Source: an uncultured Ralstonia sp. (GTDB taxonomy: Bacteria; Pseudomonadota; Gammaproteobacteria; Burkholderiales; Burkholderiaceae). Taken from it: a DNA stretch of 36,030 bases. Shown piece after piece: positions 32,786-36,030 of the stretch; position 1 is the first letter of the stretch, and the number at the start of each line of letters is the position of its first letter. The position numbers and the translations under genes were made by a program. The stretch covers positions 1 through 36,030 of the forward strand of contig CAJXMR010000030.1 of the NCBI GenBank assembly GCA_913056305.1, read 5' to 3'. The notes below the pieces were generated by a model. The model did not search any database and had not been told where the DNA came from. It was given only the letters and a program-made list of their open reading frames with translations.

Positions 32786-34792
32786 ATGCGCATCGGCGAC
32801 ATGCTGACGGCGGGCACGGCTGCGGAAGGCAGGGCGACTGCTGCTTCCGCCCACCCCCTGCCGATGTCCGATCCCGATTTCTCCTTCACCGGCGCTTCCA
32901 GCTCGCGACGCGGGTTCTGGTGGCTGGTGGCGGCCGGGCTGGTGGCGCTGATGACGCTCGTGTGCGCGGCCACCTTCGTGGTGACGTGGAACCGCGGGCT
33001 CTCGCAGGCGCAGCAGGCCGCCGGCGGCCGCGTCGACCGCTACGCCGCCAACCTCAAGAGCACGCTCGACCGCTACGAATACCTGCCCGCGCTGATCGCG
33101 CTGCATCCGTTTATCCACGACCTGCTGGCCAACCCGACGCCCGAGAACGTCGCCCGTGCCAACCGCTACCTGCTCGAAGTCAACGACCGCGCCCACGCCA
33201 CCGCCACCTATGTGATCGCGCCGAGCGGGCAGGCGCTGGCCGCCTCCAACTACAACCAGCCGGACAGCTTCGTCGGCGCCGAATACCGCTTCCGCCCGTA
33301 CTTCCAGCAAGCCGCAGCCGGGCACGTCGGGCGCTTCTACGGCATCGGCATCACGCGCGAGGAGCCGGGCTACTACATCTCGCAGCCGGTCATGCAGGAT
33401 GGCCGCGTGATCGGCGTGACGGTGGTCAAGCTCAATCTCGAGTGGTTCGGCCGCGCCAGCCACGATGCCTCCGAGCCGGTGATGGTGGCCGACGAGCATG
33501 GCGTGATCTTCCTGTCGTCGGTGCCGGCGTGGCAGTACCGCACGGTCGAGCCGATCACGCCCGAACTGAACGCGCACCTGGAAGCGACCCGTCAGTACTA
33601 CCGCAAGCAGATCACGCCGCTGCCGCTGCGGCCCGAGGTGCCGGCCTTCCTGAAGCTGGTCGGCCGTCTGCCCGAGGGGGCGCAACTGGTGCGGGTGGGC
33701 GACCGCATCAACGCCACGCGCTACCTGCTGGTGTCGCGCGAGCTGATCGAACCCGATTGGGAGCTGATGTACCTGACACCGGTCGACCCGGTGATGAGCG
33801 CCGCGCGCAGCGCCACCGTGGCGGCGGCGTTTGCTTTCGCGTTCGCGTGCCTGCTGCTGTTCTACTGGCGCCAGCGCCGCCTGCGCCTGATGGAGATGCT
33901 GCGCAGCCGCAGAATGCTCGAAACAGCGTATGACCAGCTCGAGCGCCGCGTCGAAGACCGCACGGCCGACCTGATGGCCACCAACGAACAGCTGCAGCAC
34001 GAGATCGTCGACCGCACCCGCGCCGAGGCCGAACTGCGCGCCACGCAGGACGAGCTCGTGCAGGCCAGCAAGCTTGCCGCGCTCGGCCAGATGGCCGCCG
34101 GCATCACGCACGAGCTGAACCAGCCGCTGGCCGCGCTGCGCACCTTCTCCGACAACACGCGCATCCTGCTGGAGCGCGGCCAGCACGGCGCCGCTACCGA
34201 CAACCTGCAGGCCATTGCCGACCTGACCGAGCGCATGGGCAAGATCACCGCGCAGCTCAAGCTGTTTGCGGGGCGCTCGCGCCGCAAGCACAGCGATGTG
34301 CAGGTGCGCGTGGCGCTCGACCATTCGCTGGCGCTGCTGCGCCCGCGCCTGGGCGACGTGCGGCTGGAGCTGCACTGGCGCGTGCCGGAAGCCGAGGCCC
34401 TCGTCCGCGCCGATGAGCTGAAGCTCGAGCAGGTGCTGATCAACCTGATCGGCAACGCGCTCGATGCCATCGGCGCCAACGACGCCGCGCGCCCCGGCCG
34501 CATCGACATCGATGTTGGTCCCGCAGAAGGCGTCCCATCGCCACTGAAGCAGTTGAGCATTGCCGTGCGCGACAATGGCCCTGGCATCCCGCCCGACACC
34601 ATGCCGCACCTGTTCGAGCCATTCTTCACCACCAAGGAGATCGGCCAGGGGCTGGGCCTCGGGCTGGCAATCTCCACCAGCATTGCGCGCGATTTTGGCG
34701 GCTCGCTGTCGGCAATCAACATGCCGGACGGCGGCGCGCAGTTCACGCTGACATTGGTACGCGCCGAGGTGACGTCGGCCGCGACCTCCTGA
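32786..34792 (+). CDS. dctB: C4-dicarboxylate sensor histidine kinase
   Basis: DctB senses C4-dicarboxylates in the periplasm and phosphorylates DctD. The protein, 668 residues from the ATG at 32786, has TM1 (about 44-68), a periplasmic PAS-like/Cache domain with Y-R-F-R-P-Y-F (167-173), TM2 (about 341-361), a coiled coil (about 375-425), and a kinase core with His442 in A-G-I-T-H-E-L-N-Q-P-L-A-A-L. Then come the N-box (N-L-I-G-N-A-L-D-A), D-N-G-P-G-I and G-L-G-L-G-L-A-I-S. Other in-frame starts (32801 and 32864) are possible. The A/G-x-x-H-E-L-N-Q-P-L form is typical of DctB/FixL kinases. Confidence 0.93.
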   Translation: MRIGDMLTAGTAAEGRATAASAHPLPMSDPDFSFTGASSSRRGFWWLVAAGLVALMTLVCAATFVVTWNRGLSQAQQAAGGRVDRYAANLKSTLDRYEYLPALIALHPFIHDLLANPTPENVARANRYLLEVNDRAHATATYVIAPSGQALAASNYNQPDSFVGAEYRFRPYFQQAAAGHVGRFYGIGITREEPGYYISQPVMQDGRVIGVTVVKLNLEWFGRASHDASEPVMVADEHGVIFLSSVPAWQYRTVEPITPELNAHLEATRQYYRKQITPLPLRPEVPAFLKLVGRLPEGAQLVRVGDRINATRYLLVSRELIEPDWELMYLTPVDPVMSAARSATVAAAFAFAFACLLLFYWRQRRLRLMEMLRSRRMLETAYDQLERRVEDRTADLMATNEQLQHEIVDRTRAEAELRATQDELVQASKLAALGQMAAGITHELNQPLAALRTFSDNTRILLERGQHGAATDNLQAIADLTERMGKITAQLKLFAGRSRRKHSDVQVRVALDHSLALLRPRLGDVRLELHWRVPEAEALVRADELKLEQVLINLIGNALDAIGANDAARPGRIDIDVGPAEGVPSPLKQLSIAVRDNGPGIPPDTMPHLFEPFFTTKEIGQGLGLGLAISTSIARDFGGSLSAINMPDGGAQFTLTLVRAEVTSAATS

Positions 34793-34817
34793 CCTGTTTT
34801 TCACACCCACACGACCC

Positions 34818-36030
<1,213 letters not shown>

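Overview
The window is about 36 kb of GC-rich chromosomal DNA. Gene content, codon use and protein sequences point to a Burkholderiales betaproteobacterium, most likely Ralstonia (inferred from the reading, no database search was run). There are no rRNA, tRNA, insertion sequence, prophage or CRISPR signatures. It looks like ordinary chromosome with one accessory-flavoured metabolic block and a few poorly known genes.

Layout. 1-1054 (+): the 3' end of a ferritin-like diiron protein, a strong terminator, and the heptose-phosphate adenylyltransferase gene rfaE2/hldC. 1059-3731 (-): birA-coaX-SPOR protein. 3903-7536 (+): a compact MCE/Mla-type lipid-transport cassette (permease with STAS-like N-terminus, ATPase, MCE protein, auxiliary lipoprotein), followed by a VanZ-family membrane protein. 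9015-11443 (+): a small lipoprotein and a Tat-exported phospholipase C.

11511-19340 is a block with a choline theme. A minus-strand trio with ATGA overlaps encodes a DMT transporter, a small winged-helix-like protein and a 36-residue membrane protein. Next comes a minus-strand regulator with an XRE-type HTH and three PAS domains. Divergent from it runs a plus-strand operon: betaine-aldehyde dehydrogenase, choline dehydrogenase, a TorF-family porin and a small membrane protein. With the phospholipase upstream this could take phosphatidylcholine head groups to glycine betaine. No BetI-type repressor is present, so the HTH-PAS protein is the obvious candidate regulator. The intergenic regions before the transporter trio and before betB share a tandem GATTG motif.

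19396-21669: a LysR regulator divergent from a quinone-oxidoreductase-like dehydrogenase, and an orphan 88-residue gene. 21916-22482: a secreted protein built of eight D-P-Y-T-Q-G motifs, the least explained gene here. 22553-24299 (-): lipB-lipA. 24478-28338: DUF2917 protein, a divergent GcvA-like LysR regulator, a nitrilase-family hydrolase and an APC permease. 28385-30977 (-): ferredoxin, alpha/beta hydrolase, dacA, DUF493. 31393 to the end (+): dctA with a clear sigma-54 promoter, then the two-component genes dctB and dctD, whose product is the expected activator of that promoter; dctD is cut by the window end.
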